DNA from: a virus
DNA length: 22,515 bases
Strand: one strand, 5' to 3'
IMG/VR virus record: IMGVR_UViG_3300028925_012358
Location: 1 to 22,515 of that record
The notes beneath the pieces were generated by a model, which had not been told where the DNA came from, did not search any database, and saw only the letters and a program-made list of their open reading frames with translations. Shown one piece after another: positions 7,332 through 15,339 of the stretch (position 1 is the stretch's first letter; each line of letters starts with the position of its first letter). The translations under genes and the position numbers were made by a program.

Positions 7332-8707
7332 TGGCGGCTTATCAAAACGCAAAAATGGCGGAGCAGTTGGCAAAGGCAATGGCCGGTAGAAATGACATAG
7401 CTACAAATAATGCAGATCCAGTAAGTCAAATGCAAGGTCAGGGTGGTATGCCACAACAGGTTGCTGCTAGTCAAGAGCCAGCAGGGGGGCGTTATGCAAA
7501 CTATACTGCACCTCCCGCAAATGAAGGTATTGATTTTGCTAGGATAGGCCGAGGACTTAGCGGTTTAGGAGCAGGTATTCAAGGTAGGGGAGCAGAGTTT
7601 TCTAAAGGTTTACGAGAAGAAAAAGAGCAGAAACAAAAATTAAGGCAAGAAGCGTTAATCACAGACACTATGTATTCAAAACGTGCTTTAGATTCAGGTG
7701 ATATGCCAGGCTTTTTAAGTCGCATGCAAAGCAGGATTGATGCAGGGACTAAAATGGGTATGGATATGACTGATTCTGTCCGGCTATATAATTTAGCTGA
7801 AACAGATCCAGAAGCGGCAAAAGCTCAAGTCAATGAGGTCTACATGAACCTTATTGACAGGAAACTGGTTGATGCGCCTGCTGCAGTAAAAACAATAAAA
7901 ATATTCAACGAAGCAACAGGTAAAAATGAAATAAGAGTAATGAAGTCCAATGGACAAATAGGGCCGCTTGTAGGGCAAGCTCCAGTAACAAAACCTACAA
8001 CACAAGTTAACGTGGGTGCGGGTGAAACGTCAGAACTAAAAGAAATGGGGAAAAGGCTAGCGGAAAACTTTTACGAAACTCAAAACAAAGGTGAAGTAGC
8101 AAGAGACATGCTGTTTAGCCTCGATAAACTTTCGGGAATGGACGATTTACCTACAGACGCACTGGCACCGTTAAGGCTATCTGTGGGGCAGTTAGCTAAT
8201 GCGGTAAATATACCTGATGAGACTATAAAAGAATATCTAAATACTAATCCTTCACAAGGTCAAGCCTTTATCGCAGAAACGGCAAGCATGGTATTAAAAA
8301 TCATGGCTACTCAAAAAGGCCCGCAAACCAATGAAGATAGGATTCAGATACAAAAGACTATTGCAGATCTTGGTAACACGCCACAAGCAAACAGGTTTAT
8401 TAATAACTCTGCTAGAGCAATTGCTAGGCGTGACGTTGATCGTGCAGAATTTGAACAAGAGCATTACGACAAAACAGGCAGCGCTAAAGGTGCAACGAAA
8501 GCGTGGAGAAAGAGCCTAGGAGGCGCACCAATGATCTCAAAATATCAAAAAAGCTCGACAGGTTTACCGTTGTTTTACCATGATTTTGTTGATGCCGTTA
8601 AAAACGAGCCTAAAAACATAGACGTATCAAATAAAGACATTCTTGCCGCATGGAAAGAACAAGAAGAGAAAGCAAAAAAAGATATGGCTAAGCCAGGTGG
8701 TAAGTAA
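7331..8707 (+). CDS. Putative ejection/internal virion protein (458 aa)
   Basis: A 458-residue, charged, largely helical protein with a Gln/Gly/Pro-rich N-terminal stretch (about 35-75) and no visible enzyme motif. The middle (ELKEMGKRLAENFYETQNKG, about 235-255) and the long helices after it suggest a coiled or rod-like protein. Its size and place match P22 gp20 (471 residues), one of the three ejected proteins that let DNA cross the envelope. There is no clear sequence match I can point to, so the call rests on order, length and composition. It is coupled on both sides through TAATG overlaps. It could also be a scaffold-like internal protein. Confidence 0.55.
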   Translation: MAAYQNAKMAEQLAKAMAGRNDIATNNADPVSQMQGQGGMPQQVAASQEPAGGRYANYTAPPANEGIDFARIGRGLSGLGAGIQGRGAEFSKGLREEKEQKQKLRQEALITDTMYSKRALDSGDMPGFLSRMQSRIDAGTKMGMDMTDSVRLYNLAETDPEAAKAQVNEVYMNLIDRKLVDAPAAVKTIKIFNEATGKNEIRVMKSNGQIGPLVGQAPVTKPTTQVNVGAGETSELKEMGKRLAENFYETQNKGEVARDMLFSLDKLSGMDDLPTDALAPLRLSVGQLANAVNIPDETIKEYLNTNPSQGQAFIAETASMVLKIMATQKGPQTNEDRIQIQKTIADLGNTPQANRFINNSARAIARRDVDRAEFEQEHYDKTGSAKGATKAWRKSLGGAPMISKYQKSSTGLPLFYHDFVDAVKNEPKNIDVSNKDILAAWKEQEEKAKKDMAKPGGK

Positions 8708-10812
8708 TGAATGTATTCATTCCACCAGAAGTTAACGGCATACCAGACGGGGATAGTGTAACGCCTAGGAACGAGACATCAAGCAACACACCATCTAATG
8801 CAAAAGTTTTTATTCCTAAAAGTGTAAGTGGTGTTGCTACGCAAGACACAGAACAGTTAGAAGCTAGGCCTGGCTATGGTAGTAGCGGCTTAGGGTTTAT
8901 TTATGATGCTTTTACAGGGGAAGACAGAGAAACAAAAGAAACGCGAAAATTGCCCGAAGTTTTGGGCATGTTCAAAGATTTAAGCACAGAGCAAGAGCTA
9001 CAAATTATGTCGGGGCTATTAATCGAAAATAACCCTATCCAACAAATGGAGATAATAAAGGAAGCCGCACCTGAAACTGTTTTTAGAAAAGATGAGAAAG
9101 GTAATACTATTGTTGATTTTAAGAACGGCAAAAGTGGGATATTAAACAAGCCAGGTATGACTAGTCAAGATTCGGCACAAATGGCAACAGATATCGTTGC
9201 TTTTATGCCAGCAGGTAGGTTGGCATTGCTTGCAACTTCACTTGTAGCAAAAATGGGTCTGGGCTTGGCTTTAGCATCAGCTACGGAACTTTCTAAACAA
9301 GCAGCAACAGACAAATTAGGTGTTATTGACCCTTATGATGCAAGTGAAGTTCTTGTTGCTGGAGCGCTGCAGGCTGGCGGTGAAGGATTTCAGCAAGGCG
9401 TTAATAAATTTAGAAATTCACGGCAGGCTATAAATACAGGATCAGAAGTAGGACAAGTTGCTAAAACACAATCAAATGTGGCAACAGCGGAAGAAGCACA
9501 AAAAGCCATAAAAGAACTAGGCATTGACGTTCCTTTGTTTAAAGGTCAAAAAACAGTCAATCCAAAGACCCTAGAAGAAATGCAAACCGTAACGCAGTTA
9601 GAGGGAGGCGCAACTAAGGCAATGAGCCTGCTTGATGAGCAAAACATACAAGCTGAAAAAGCAGTTGACCTTGTTTTAAATATAATTAGTGATGGGGCTG
9701 AAGATGCTTTAGTTATTGCTCCAGATATATTTAGGGCAGCGGCAAGAGATGCGGTTGAAACTCCTAAAAGATTACGGTCTAAAGAAGCAGGCCCTCTATA
9801 TAGCCAAGCTAGAAGAAGGCAGAGACAAGGCAAAGCGCCTCCTATTAACACAAAAAGACTTGGCGATAAAGTTTCTAATATGCTCAACGAAGAAGGCTCT
9901 AACAGTGATGCTGGAATAATGTTAAGTCGGGTTTTGGAGAGGATCAAAAGTTCCGAAGGTAAAATTAACAAATTGCAAGCAGTTAAAAAAGATTTAGATG
10001 GAAAAATCGATCCTGGCAACATGAGTACAGATAACAATATAAAAAGAATTTTAGGAATAGTAAAAAAAGAGCTAGTAGAAACAATGGACAAAGGCAGCCC
10101 GTCTTTAAGGGCTGGTAAACAAGTGTTTGAGGAAATGTCACCTGCTGTAGATGAGGTAGAGAAGTCGATTTTAGGAGTAATTGCTGAAACTAAAGACGTT
10201 AACCTTAAAGGCATTTCAAAAGCCATGTTTAATCCAGCCGAGACTAATATAAAAACAATCAAAATAGCCAAGGCCAAGATTAATGCTGCTGATCCAGGCG
10301 CGTGGAACCTGCTGCTTCGTAGCGAGGTAGAACGCAGAATGGGATCAATTAAGCTAAATATGGATGATATGACTAATCAAAACGTGCCTTTAATGTTAAA
10401 AAATGCAATTTTTGGGAACAATAGAAATACAGAAATTCTTTACGCTGGCGCAGAGGGTGAGGCGCTAAAAAACCTTAAATACCTAAATGTAGTTTTAACA
10501 AGAGCAGCAAAAGGGCGTATGGCAGGCTCACCAACCGCAACAAGAAAAGAAATTATTGATGAATTAAAGGTGAAAGGTGTAGGCGGTAAAATTATAGATA
10601 TGCTCACTTCTCCGCTTGAGACAGTAGGCGCGGTTGTAACGGGGCAAACTACAAAACAACGACAAATAAACAATGTGAGTAAATTAACAGATTTAGTTTT
10701 TGATTCAAAATTTACGGCAGACATGAAAGAGTTGAGAAGCTTAAACCCTAACACTTCTGCTGCTTTAAAATCGTTTTTGCAGTTATTAAATACACCAGAC
10801 GCAGGGATATAA
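8707..10812 (+). CDS. Putative large ejection protein (gp16-like position, 701 aa)
   Basis: A 701-residue protein. The N-terminus repeats a short unit: 'VFIPPEVNGIP' (3-13) and 'VFIPKSVSGVA' (34-44), which could be a docking motif. Residues about 162-194 form a long hydrophobic, small-residue-rich stretch (DIVAFMPAGRLALLATSLVA onward) able to enter a membrane. The rest is mostly charged helices (for example VKKDLDGKI, VKKELVETMDKG near 430-470). This combination fits the largest P22 ejection protein, gp16 (609 residues), which interacts with the inner membrane, and gene order agrees. Recognition is by position and architecture, not by a diagnostic motif. The gene starts in a TAATG overlap and ends 1 base before the next start. 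Confidence 0.55.
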   Translation: MNVFIPPEVNGIPDGDSVTPRNETSSNTPSNAKVFIPKSVSGVATQDTEQLEARPGYGSSGLGFIYDAFTGEDRETKETRKLPEVLGMFKDLSTEQELQIMSGLLIENNPIQQMEIIKEAAPETVFRKDEKGNTIVDFKNGKSGILNKPGMTSQDSAQMATDIVAFMPAGRLALLATSLVAKMGLGLALASATELSKQAATDKLGVIDPYDASEVLVAGALQAGGEGFQQGVNKFRNSRQAINTGSEVGQVAKTQSNVATAEEAQKAIKELGIDVPLFKGQKTVNPKTLEEMQTVTQLEGGATKAMSLLDEQNIQAEKAVDLVLNIISDGAEDALVIAPDIFRAAARDAVETPKRLRSKEAGPLYSQARRRQRQGKAPPINTKRLGDKVSNMLNEEGSNSDAGIMLSRVLERIKSSEGKINKLQAVKKDLDGKIDPGNMSTDNNIKRILGIVKKELVETMDKGSPSLRAGKQVFEEMSPAVDEVEKSILGVIAETKDVNLKGISKAMFNPAETNIKTIKIAKAKINAADPGAWNLLLRSEVERRMGSIKLNMDDMTNQNVPLMLKNAIFGNNRNTEILYAGAEGEALKNLKYLNVVLTRAAKGRMAGSPTATRKEIIDELKVKGVGGKIIDMLTSPLETVGAVVTGQTTKQRQINNVSKLTDLVFDSKFTADMKELRSLNPNTSAALKSFLQLLNTPDAGI

Positions 10813-10813
10813 A

Positions 10814-12391
10814 ATGAGTAGATTCGGCAATTTAGCAGACCAATATTTTGATGATGCAGGTGATCCATTAGTTAACGGTAAAATTACATTTTACCAGACC
10901 AACACCACAACATTAAAAACAACTTTCGCAGATATTAATTTATCCATTGCTAATGCAAACCCTGTTCTTTTATCAGCAGCAGGTCGGCAACCTAATATCT
11001 TTTTTGATGGTGTTGCAAAAGCAGTCCTGGCAACTTCATCGGGTGTACAAATAGAAGTACGCGATCCAATAGGTGACACATCATCTAGCTTTGGTGCGGC
11101 TTGGCTTGCAAGTAAAATATACTCAGCTAATGATGTAGTGCGTGGTAGTGATGGTGTTTATTATGAGTCACTAGTTAGTGGTAACCAGAATAACGACCCT
11201 ACCAGTGCAAGCTCTGCAAGTTTTTGGTCTTTGCTTTACTCAATAGCATGGTCAAGCTCGCAAACTTATCAAACTGGTTTTATGGTAACAGGCTCAGATG
11301 AAGTCTTGTACCAATCATTAACTACAAATAACATCGGTAACAATCCTGTATCTTCTCCAGCTTTTTGGGCAAATCCAGCTACAGTAGCATGGCAAGCAGC
11401 TATTACTTACGGACTTGATGCTAACGTTACAGGTTCAGATGGTATTATTTACACTTCTACTGGCGCGGGCAACCTTAATAAGAACCCTATCTCCAATCCA
11501 TCTAATTGGATCAGAATTAACATTAGCTGGAAAGCTACAGTTACTTACCCGTTAAAGGCTAATGCTATTGGTGCAGACGGCATACTTTATCAATCATTAG
11601 TGGCTAACAATATTAACTTTGAACCGTCAGCAAACGCTAATAAATGGGTAGCAGGTTCACAAGCAGCGGCAAGTTCAGCAGCAGCAGCTCTAGTTAGTGC
11701 AAATGCAGCCGCCGCAAGCGCTACTACTGCTACAGCTATGACAGGGACTAGCACTACTAGCCTAGCTATAGGGACTGGTTCAAAAACGCTTACTACTCAA
11801 GCAGGTAAAACATTTACAGTAGGCCGTTACATTCAGATTGGCGTTACAAATTCTGGTGCTAACTTTATGAATGGACAAATAACGTCATATTCTGGCACTA
11901 CGCTTGTAGTTAATGTTAACTCTATTGGTGGTAGTGGTACTCATAATACTTGGACGTTAGACTTATCTGGTGTAAAAGGAGCAACGGGTAACACGGGTGG
12001 TGGACTTGCTGCTGTAGTAGATGATACTAGCCCTGAATTGGGTGGCAACCTAGCATTGGGTTCGTTTGATATACCAGTGTCACCAACACAACAAACCGCG
12101 TTAAACTTAAAATTCCCTGCACCTGTTCTTACAGGAACATCACTAACTGCTGTTAAAGGAAATTATTACATAGCAACTGCTGGTGGCATAACTATTACAT
12201 TACCATCAAGCCCAAGTGCGGGTGATTATCTTGCTATTAAAGATGGTACTGGAGCAGCGGAGACTACTACTTTTACTGTGGCTCGTAATGGTTCTAAGAT
12301 AGCAAGCTCTGCAACTGATTTAGTGTTTGATAAAAACTTTGCAGACATTGTGATGATTTATGTAAACAGCACTATCGGCTGGAGCGTATAG
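10814..12391 (+). CDS. Tail fibre/spike with head-binding domain and four sugar-binding-like repeats
   Basis: A 525-residue fibre. Residues 1-90 form a head-binding-type domain: 'YFDDAGDPLVNGKITFYQTN', 'ANPVLLSAAGRQPNIFFDG' and 'VEVRDPIG'-like strands match the common phage N-terminal pattern (GxPLxxGKIxxYxxGT, NPVxLDxxGR, DPIG). Then come four repeats of about 45 residues (about 96-142, 144-188, 191-234, 237-281), each with an entry Trp, 'Y', 'G(S/A)DGxxYxSL', 'NxxNxP' and a closing 'W'. They resemble chitin/carbohydrate-binding type 5/12 modules. An Ala-rich linker (283-310), a beta domain and a short collagen-like 'GVKGATGNTGG' follow, then 'DDTSPELGGNLALGSFDI', often seen in fibres. It lies directly after the ejection genes. 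Host recognition is the likely role. Confidence 0.75.
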   Translation: MSRFGNLADQYFDDAGDPLVNGKITFYQTNTTTLKTTFADINLSIANANPVLLSAAGRQPNIFFDGVAKAVLATSSGVQIEVRDPIGDTSSSFGAAWLASKIYSANDVVRGSDGVYYESLVSGNQNNDPTSASSASFWSLLYSIAWSSSQTYQTGFMVTGSDEVLYQSLTTNNIGNNPVSSPAFWANPATVAWQAAITYGLDANVTGSDGIIYTSTGAGNLNKNPISNPSNWIRINISWKATVTYPLKANAIGADGILYQSLVANNINFEPSANANKWVAGSQAAASSAAAALVSANAAAASATTATAMTGTSTTSLAIGTGSKTLTTQAGKTFTVGRYIQIGVTNSGANFMNGQITSYSGTTLVVNVNSIGGSGTHNTWTLDLSGVKGATGNTGGGLAAVVDDTSPELGGNLALGSFDIPVSPTQQTALNLKFPAPVLTGTSLTAVKGNYYIATAGGITITLPSSPSAGDYLAIKDGTGAAETTTFTVARNGSKIASSATDLVFDKNFADIVMIYVNSTIGWSV

Positions 12392-12426
12392 CTTGAGCAA
12401 AATACAATTAATGAAAGGATATACGC

Positions 12427-13965
12427 ATGTCTAATTTATCGGATTTATTACCAGCAGGTGGTGGTGGTTTAACAAAAGAGTTTGTAGCCTCAGGTAATTT
12501 AAGCAATGGACAAACTTTAATACTAAACTCTGATGGTACTGTTACTGCTGTTGCTGGCTCTGGCTCTGGGGCTAGTGTCCCTGCTGGTTCAGTTTCCAGA
12601 TTCGACGTAGGTGCTACTAAATTTCCAAGCAGTCATTATGATGGCTCAACTGGTCGTCTTGTTGTTGTCTTTGCGGATCAAACTAACGGTTACTATGGCA
12701 CAGCTTGCGTTGGGACGGTCACTGGAACATCGATTGTTTTTTCTACCTTAACTGTGTGGAATAGTGCTAGTTCAAGAAACGTCAAATTTGCCGTAGATCC
12801 AAATACTGCTGGTAAAATGATGATTGTGTTTACTCAAAGTCTTGGAACATTAAGCGGGGTGGTGGGTACGTACACGGGTACTGGCGCAAGTGCCAGCATG
12901 AGCTTTGGTTCTGCGGCTGTCGTATTAAACTACGATATGCCTGGCGATTTAGCCATTACTTACGACAAAAACACGGCAGGTCGATTCGTAATTATGGCTC
13001 ACGCACCTACGAACTCAGGCAAAGGAATTGTCGGGAATATTGCTAGTGGTTCAACAACAGCAAGCATGGGAAGCGCTGTGGATTGGGCGGGAAGCCAAGC
13101 TGCTGCACCGAAACCAAGAGGCGTTGACTACATAGCTTATGATAAAACTGCTGATAAGTTTGTAACTTCTTTTGCTGATAACGCCAATAGTGATTATTTG
13201 AACGCAATTGTAGGTACAATTTCGGGAACAAACTCGCTAAGTTTTGGGACACGAACCGCATCAACGATAGTTACTAACGCCTTGACAAGCATTGCTGTTG
13301 ACCCCTTGCGGTCAGGTTCTTTTTTAATCGCATATGTTGATCAGCCAAACACATACACTGGCAGGGCTCTCGTTGCAACACTGTCTGGAACAACCGTGTC
13401 TTTTGGAACTCCCGTAGCATTTAACTCAGGTTCGGCGGGCGGAGCAGGAAACACAAATAGGCCACAGGCTTTTATGGGTAGCGGTATACAAGATTTAGGC
13501 GCAATTACGTGGTCAATAGGAGAAAATCCATTTACGATCAAGACTCGTCCATTCACAATTAGCGGTACATCAGTTAGCTTTGGGACTACTTATAATCTGC
13601 TTGCAGATACAGATCATAATGAGTTGTTTTCGGCATTTAACCCTGCACAATCGGGCCAATTTACTACTAGCTATGTACAATTAACCGGCACTAATGGCGG
13701 TGACGTTAGCATAGGTCAGCTTAGTACGCTTGCAACAAACTTAACGTCTACGAATTTTGTAGGTATGCCTGATGCTGCATACAGCAGTGGCGCTACAGCT
13801 ACAGTCACTCTACAAGGAGGGGTGTCTCTTAATCAATCAAGCCTCGTCATTGGAAGCACTTATTATATTCAGTCTAATGGCAGTTTAGCCACGAGCGAAG
13901 GAACACCATCCGTAGAAGCAGGAAAAGCAATATCCGCCACATCATTATTACTTAAAGGAGTTTAA
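12427..13965 (+). CDS. Tail fibre with beta-propeller-like repeats
   Basis: A 512-residue fibre with an AAAGGA site 7 bases upstream. After a short N-terminal fibre motif (FVASGNLSNGQTLILNSDGT) there are about six repeats. Each ends in a signature such as 'GTVTGTSIVF', 'GTISGTNSLSFGT', 'ATLSGTTVSFGTPV' or 'FTISGTSVSFGT', separated by 'AxDxxxxGxxxxxF' strands, suggesting six propeller blades. The last 70 residues ('GATATVTLQGGVSLNQSSL', 'GSTYYIQSNGSLATSE', 'AGKAISATSLLLKG') are a well-known C-terminal fibre module near the distal tip. It follows the other fibre gene and precedes lysis genes, so the two fibres may form a branched or alternate receptor-binding set. The receptor is unknown. Confidence 0.7.
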   Translation: MSNLSDLLPAGGGGLTKEFVASGNLSNGQTLILNSDGTVTAVAGSGSGASVPAGSVSRFDVGATKFPSSHYDGSTGRLVVVFADQTNGYYGTACVGTVTGTSIVFSTLTVWNSASSRNVKFAVDPNTAGKMMIVFTQSLGTLSGVVGTYTGTGASASMSFGSAAVVLNYDMPGDLAITYDKNTAGRFVIMAHAPTNSGKGIVGNIASGSTTASMGSAVDWAGSQAAAPKPRGVDYIAYDKTADKFVTSFADNANSDYLNAIVGTISGTNSLSFGTRTASTIVTNALTSIAVDPLRSGSFLIAYVDQPNTYTGRALVATLSGTTVSFGTPVAFNSGSAGGAGNTNRPQAFMGSGIQDLGAITWSIGENPFTIKTRPFTISGTSVSFGTTYNLLADTDHNELFSAFNPAQSGQFTTSYVQLTGTNGGDVSIGQLSTLATNLTSTNFVGMPDAAYSSGATATVTLQGGVSLNQSSLVIGSTYYIQSNGSLATSEGTPSVEAGKAISATSLLLKGV

Positions 13966-13967
13966 TC

Positions 13968-14249
13968 ATGCAAACAATTACTAACGAAAGCGGTGTATCT
14001 GCTTATATTTTTGACGATTCAACAGCAATCGAAGTGACAAGCACTAACATTGTATGTCCTGAATTTATTGTGGGAGATCTAAATGAAACTAACTCTACTG
14101 TTCATACTGGCGTAACACCACCAGCAGATTGGATGGGTGGTCGATACACATTTGATGGCTCTGTGTTTACTCAAGTAGAAGGATGGGTAGATCCGAAAGT
14201 AGCTGAGATTGCCAGACTACAAGCTCAAATAGATGAATTAAATGCCTAA
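13968..14249 (+). CDS. Small fibre-associated protein (93 aa)
   Basis: A 93-residue acidic protein with an AAAGGAG site 7 bases upstream of its ATG, starting 2 bases after the fibre stop. Residues 50-72 contain 'PPADWMGGRYTFDGSVFTQ', a pattern seen in small proteins encoded next to phage fibres and endolysins. The C-terminus (VAEIARLQAQIDELNA) is a short coiled-coil. There is no membrane segment, so it is not a holin. It could be a fibre assembly chaperone or a small tip protein; neither is shown. It overlaps the next gene by 8 bases. Confidence 0.6.
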   Translation: MQTITNESGVSAYIFDDSTAIEVTSTNIVCPEFIVGDLNETNSTVHTGVTPPADWMGGRYTFDGSVFTQVEGWVDPKVAEIARLQAQIDELNA

Positions 14250-14589
14250 ACTGTTTGAACCGGAGGGCTACAAGGCTCTCTCTGCCGTTGAAAAGTCTCG
14301 CCTATGCAATGGTTGCGGGGCAAAAGGCTCGATCAGTGGTTTGTTTACACCATCTACGTTATATGGCTTATCGATACACGAGTCATGCCTGATCCATGAT
14401 TATGAATATTTTTTTGGGGTAGATGATACCGATAAACAAGCTGCTGATAGAACGTTTTTAAATAACATGAACAGGCAAATTGATGGATCTAGTAAAAAAT
14501 GGCTTATATGGCTACGTAAAAGACGCGCATTAAAATACTATTTTGCCGTTAAATGGTTCGGTGGCAGCGCCTTCTGGGATAAACAGTGA
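14242..14589 (+). CDS. Phospholipase A2-like lysis-cassette protein
   Basis: A 115-residue basic protein. Three elements together resemble the PLA2 core. A Cys/Gly-rich loop 'NGCGAKGS' (23-30) sits where PLA2 enzymes bind calcium. 'SCLIHDYEY' (48-56) carries the His52-Asp53-x-x-Tyr56 arrangement of the catalytic HDxxY motif. 'DKQAADRTFLNNM' (64-76) has the Asp69 that would complete the dyad network. There is no signal peptide or membrane helix, and a basic C-terminal part (LRKRRALKYYFAVKW) could touch membranes. It overlaps the gene before it by 8 bases, and its TGA overlaps the GTG start of the endolysin. A membrane-lipid hydrolase helping lysis is the natural idea but is inference. It might instead be a structural PLA2-fold protein without activity. 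Confidence 0.55.
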   Translation: MPKLFEPEGYKALSAVEKSRLCNGCGAKGSISGLFTPSTLYGLSIHESCLIHDYEYFFGVDDTDKQAADRTFLNNMNRQIDGSSKKWLIWLRKRRALKYYFAVKWFGGSAFWDKQ

Positions 14590-14984
14590 ACCTTGTTGAC
14601 AGTATAAAAAAACACGAAGGTCTAAAACTGACTGTTTATCAATGTGTAACAGGGGCGAATACCATTGGGTACGGACGCAATCTGGACACAAATGGGATCA
14701 CCGAACAAGAAGCTGAACTGCTGTTAATGAACGATATTAAAACCGCTACAAAGCAAGCAAAAACTTTAGACTTTTACCAGGGACTAACAGCGGCTAGGCA
14801 AGAAGTAATAATTGAACTTGTCTACAATTTAGGGTTGAAAGGTTTTAAAACTTTTACTCGCGCTATAAAAGCGATAGAACGTGCTGACTACGAAGTTGCT
14901 GGTAATGAGCTATTAGATTCAAAATGGTGCCGTCAGGTAGGACTGAGAGCGCTTACACTATCCAATACAATGAAAAACGGCTAG
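14586..14984 (+). CDS. Endolysin, T4-type lysozyme (GH24)
   Basis: A 132-residue muramidase-like protein that would cleave the glycan strands of peptidoglycan at lysis. The catalytic Glu11 lies in 'KKHEGLKLTVYQ', Thr26 lies in 'ANTIGYGRNLD', and the usual 'LVYNLGLKGFKTFT' helix and 'SKWCRQVGLRALT' end are present. At the position of the T4 lysozyme Asp20 there is a Cys (Cys20); E-8-(D/C)-5-T variants are known and a D20C T4 lysozyme is active, so this need not inactivate it. It is shorter than T4 lysozyme (164 residues). The start is GTG, overlapping the previous stop (GTGA). It has no signal or SAR segment, so export would need a holin, which I cannot find in this window. Confidence 0.88.
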   Translation: MNLVDSIKKHEGLKLTVYQCVTGANTIGYGRNLDTNGITEQEAELLLMNDIKTATKQAKTLDFYQGLTAARQEVIIELVYNLGLKGFKTFTRAIKAIERADYEVAGNELLDSKWCRQVGLRALTLSNTMKNG

Positions 14985-15154
14985 TAGTCTTTTGTTAGCT
15001 TTTTAATAAACTTATCTAGCGTAATTTTGTCGTCCGGTGTTACCCAGGTATGAACCTCAACTAGCCCCGCTTCTCTCCTGGCAGTCCTCATACGCTTCAT
15101 CATTTCAGCGGTAGTTAACGGGCTGGGCTTTATATATCGTACTCTTTTTACCAT
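14981..15154 (-). CDS. Small ribbon-helix-helix-like protein
   Basis: A 57-residue basic protein on the opposite strand, overlapping the last 4 bases of the endolysin gene in a convergent arrangement. An in-frame stop lies 15 bases upstream of its ATG, which fixes the start; the ribosome-binding site is weak. The core, 'MRTARREAGLVEVHTWVTPD' followed by 'DKITLDKFIKKL', resembles small Arc/MetJ or MazE-antitoxin-like proteins ('RxRxAGLxxVxxWVP...'), in which one beta strand (VEVHTWV) precedes a helix. A DNA-binding regulator is likely. In an integrated prophage it would sit at the very edge, next to the tRNA, so it may be expressed from the lysogen. There is no toxin partner beside it. Confidence 0.65.
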   Translation of the reverse strand: MVKRVRYIKPSPLTTAEMMKRMRTARREAGLVEVHTWVTPDDKITLDKFIKKLTKDY

Positions 15155-15260
15155 TGGCTCAACCAGAAGTTATAAGGATTGATTAATAATAACACGTTGC
15201 TATTGTTTAAGTAAAATAACCACATACAACGAATGATGTTTTGTAAGCCATTGATAATGT

Positions 15261-15301
15261 ATTGTGCCTAGCATTGTGCCTAAAGCTGTTTTTAGGCACA
15301 A
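15261..15301. repeat. attP-side repeats (candidate arm sites)
   Basis: ATTGTGCCTA occurs twice as direct repeats (15261-15270 and 15273-15282), and the inverted form TAGGCACAA lies at 15293-15301. The second and third copies form a perfect 11-bp inverted repeat (TTGTGCCTAAA / TTTAGGCACAA, 15274-15301). A second motif, TTGTAAGCC, is at 15241-15249, inverted at 15307-15315, and with one mismatch at 15320-15328. Repeats this close to a tRNA-derived core suggest integrase arm-type or excisionase sites. Confidence 0.5.
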
Positions 15302-15328
15302 AAAAAGGCTTACAATCTCTTGTAAACC
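15300..15328 (-). terminator. Intrinsic terminator just beyond the tRNA-Asn core
   Basis: Read on the minus strand, GGTTTACAA, loop GAGA and TTGTAAGCC form a 9-bp stem (one U-G pair), followed by seven T residues. It lies 11 bases after the CCA end of the tRNA fragment, so after integration it would end the transcript of the rebuilt tRNA-Asn. In the free phage it would end integrase transcripts. Confidence 0.8.
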
Positions 15329-15339
15329 CTTGGTATGCT

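Noticed and set aside
9546-10277. A 243-residue open frame on the minus strand
   Set aside because: It lies fully inside the 701-residue ejection-type gene, has a composition typical of an antisense frame (Ser/Leu/Ile-rich), and has no ribosome-binding site or context.
15274-15301. The 11-bp inverted repeat as a terminator
   Set aside because: Neither strand has a T-tract after the hairpin; on the plus strand it is followed by A residues. It is better explained as paired recombination sites.
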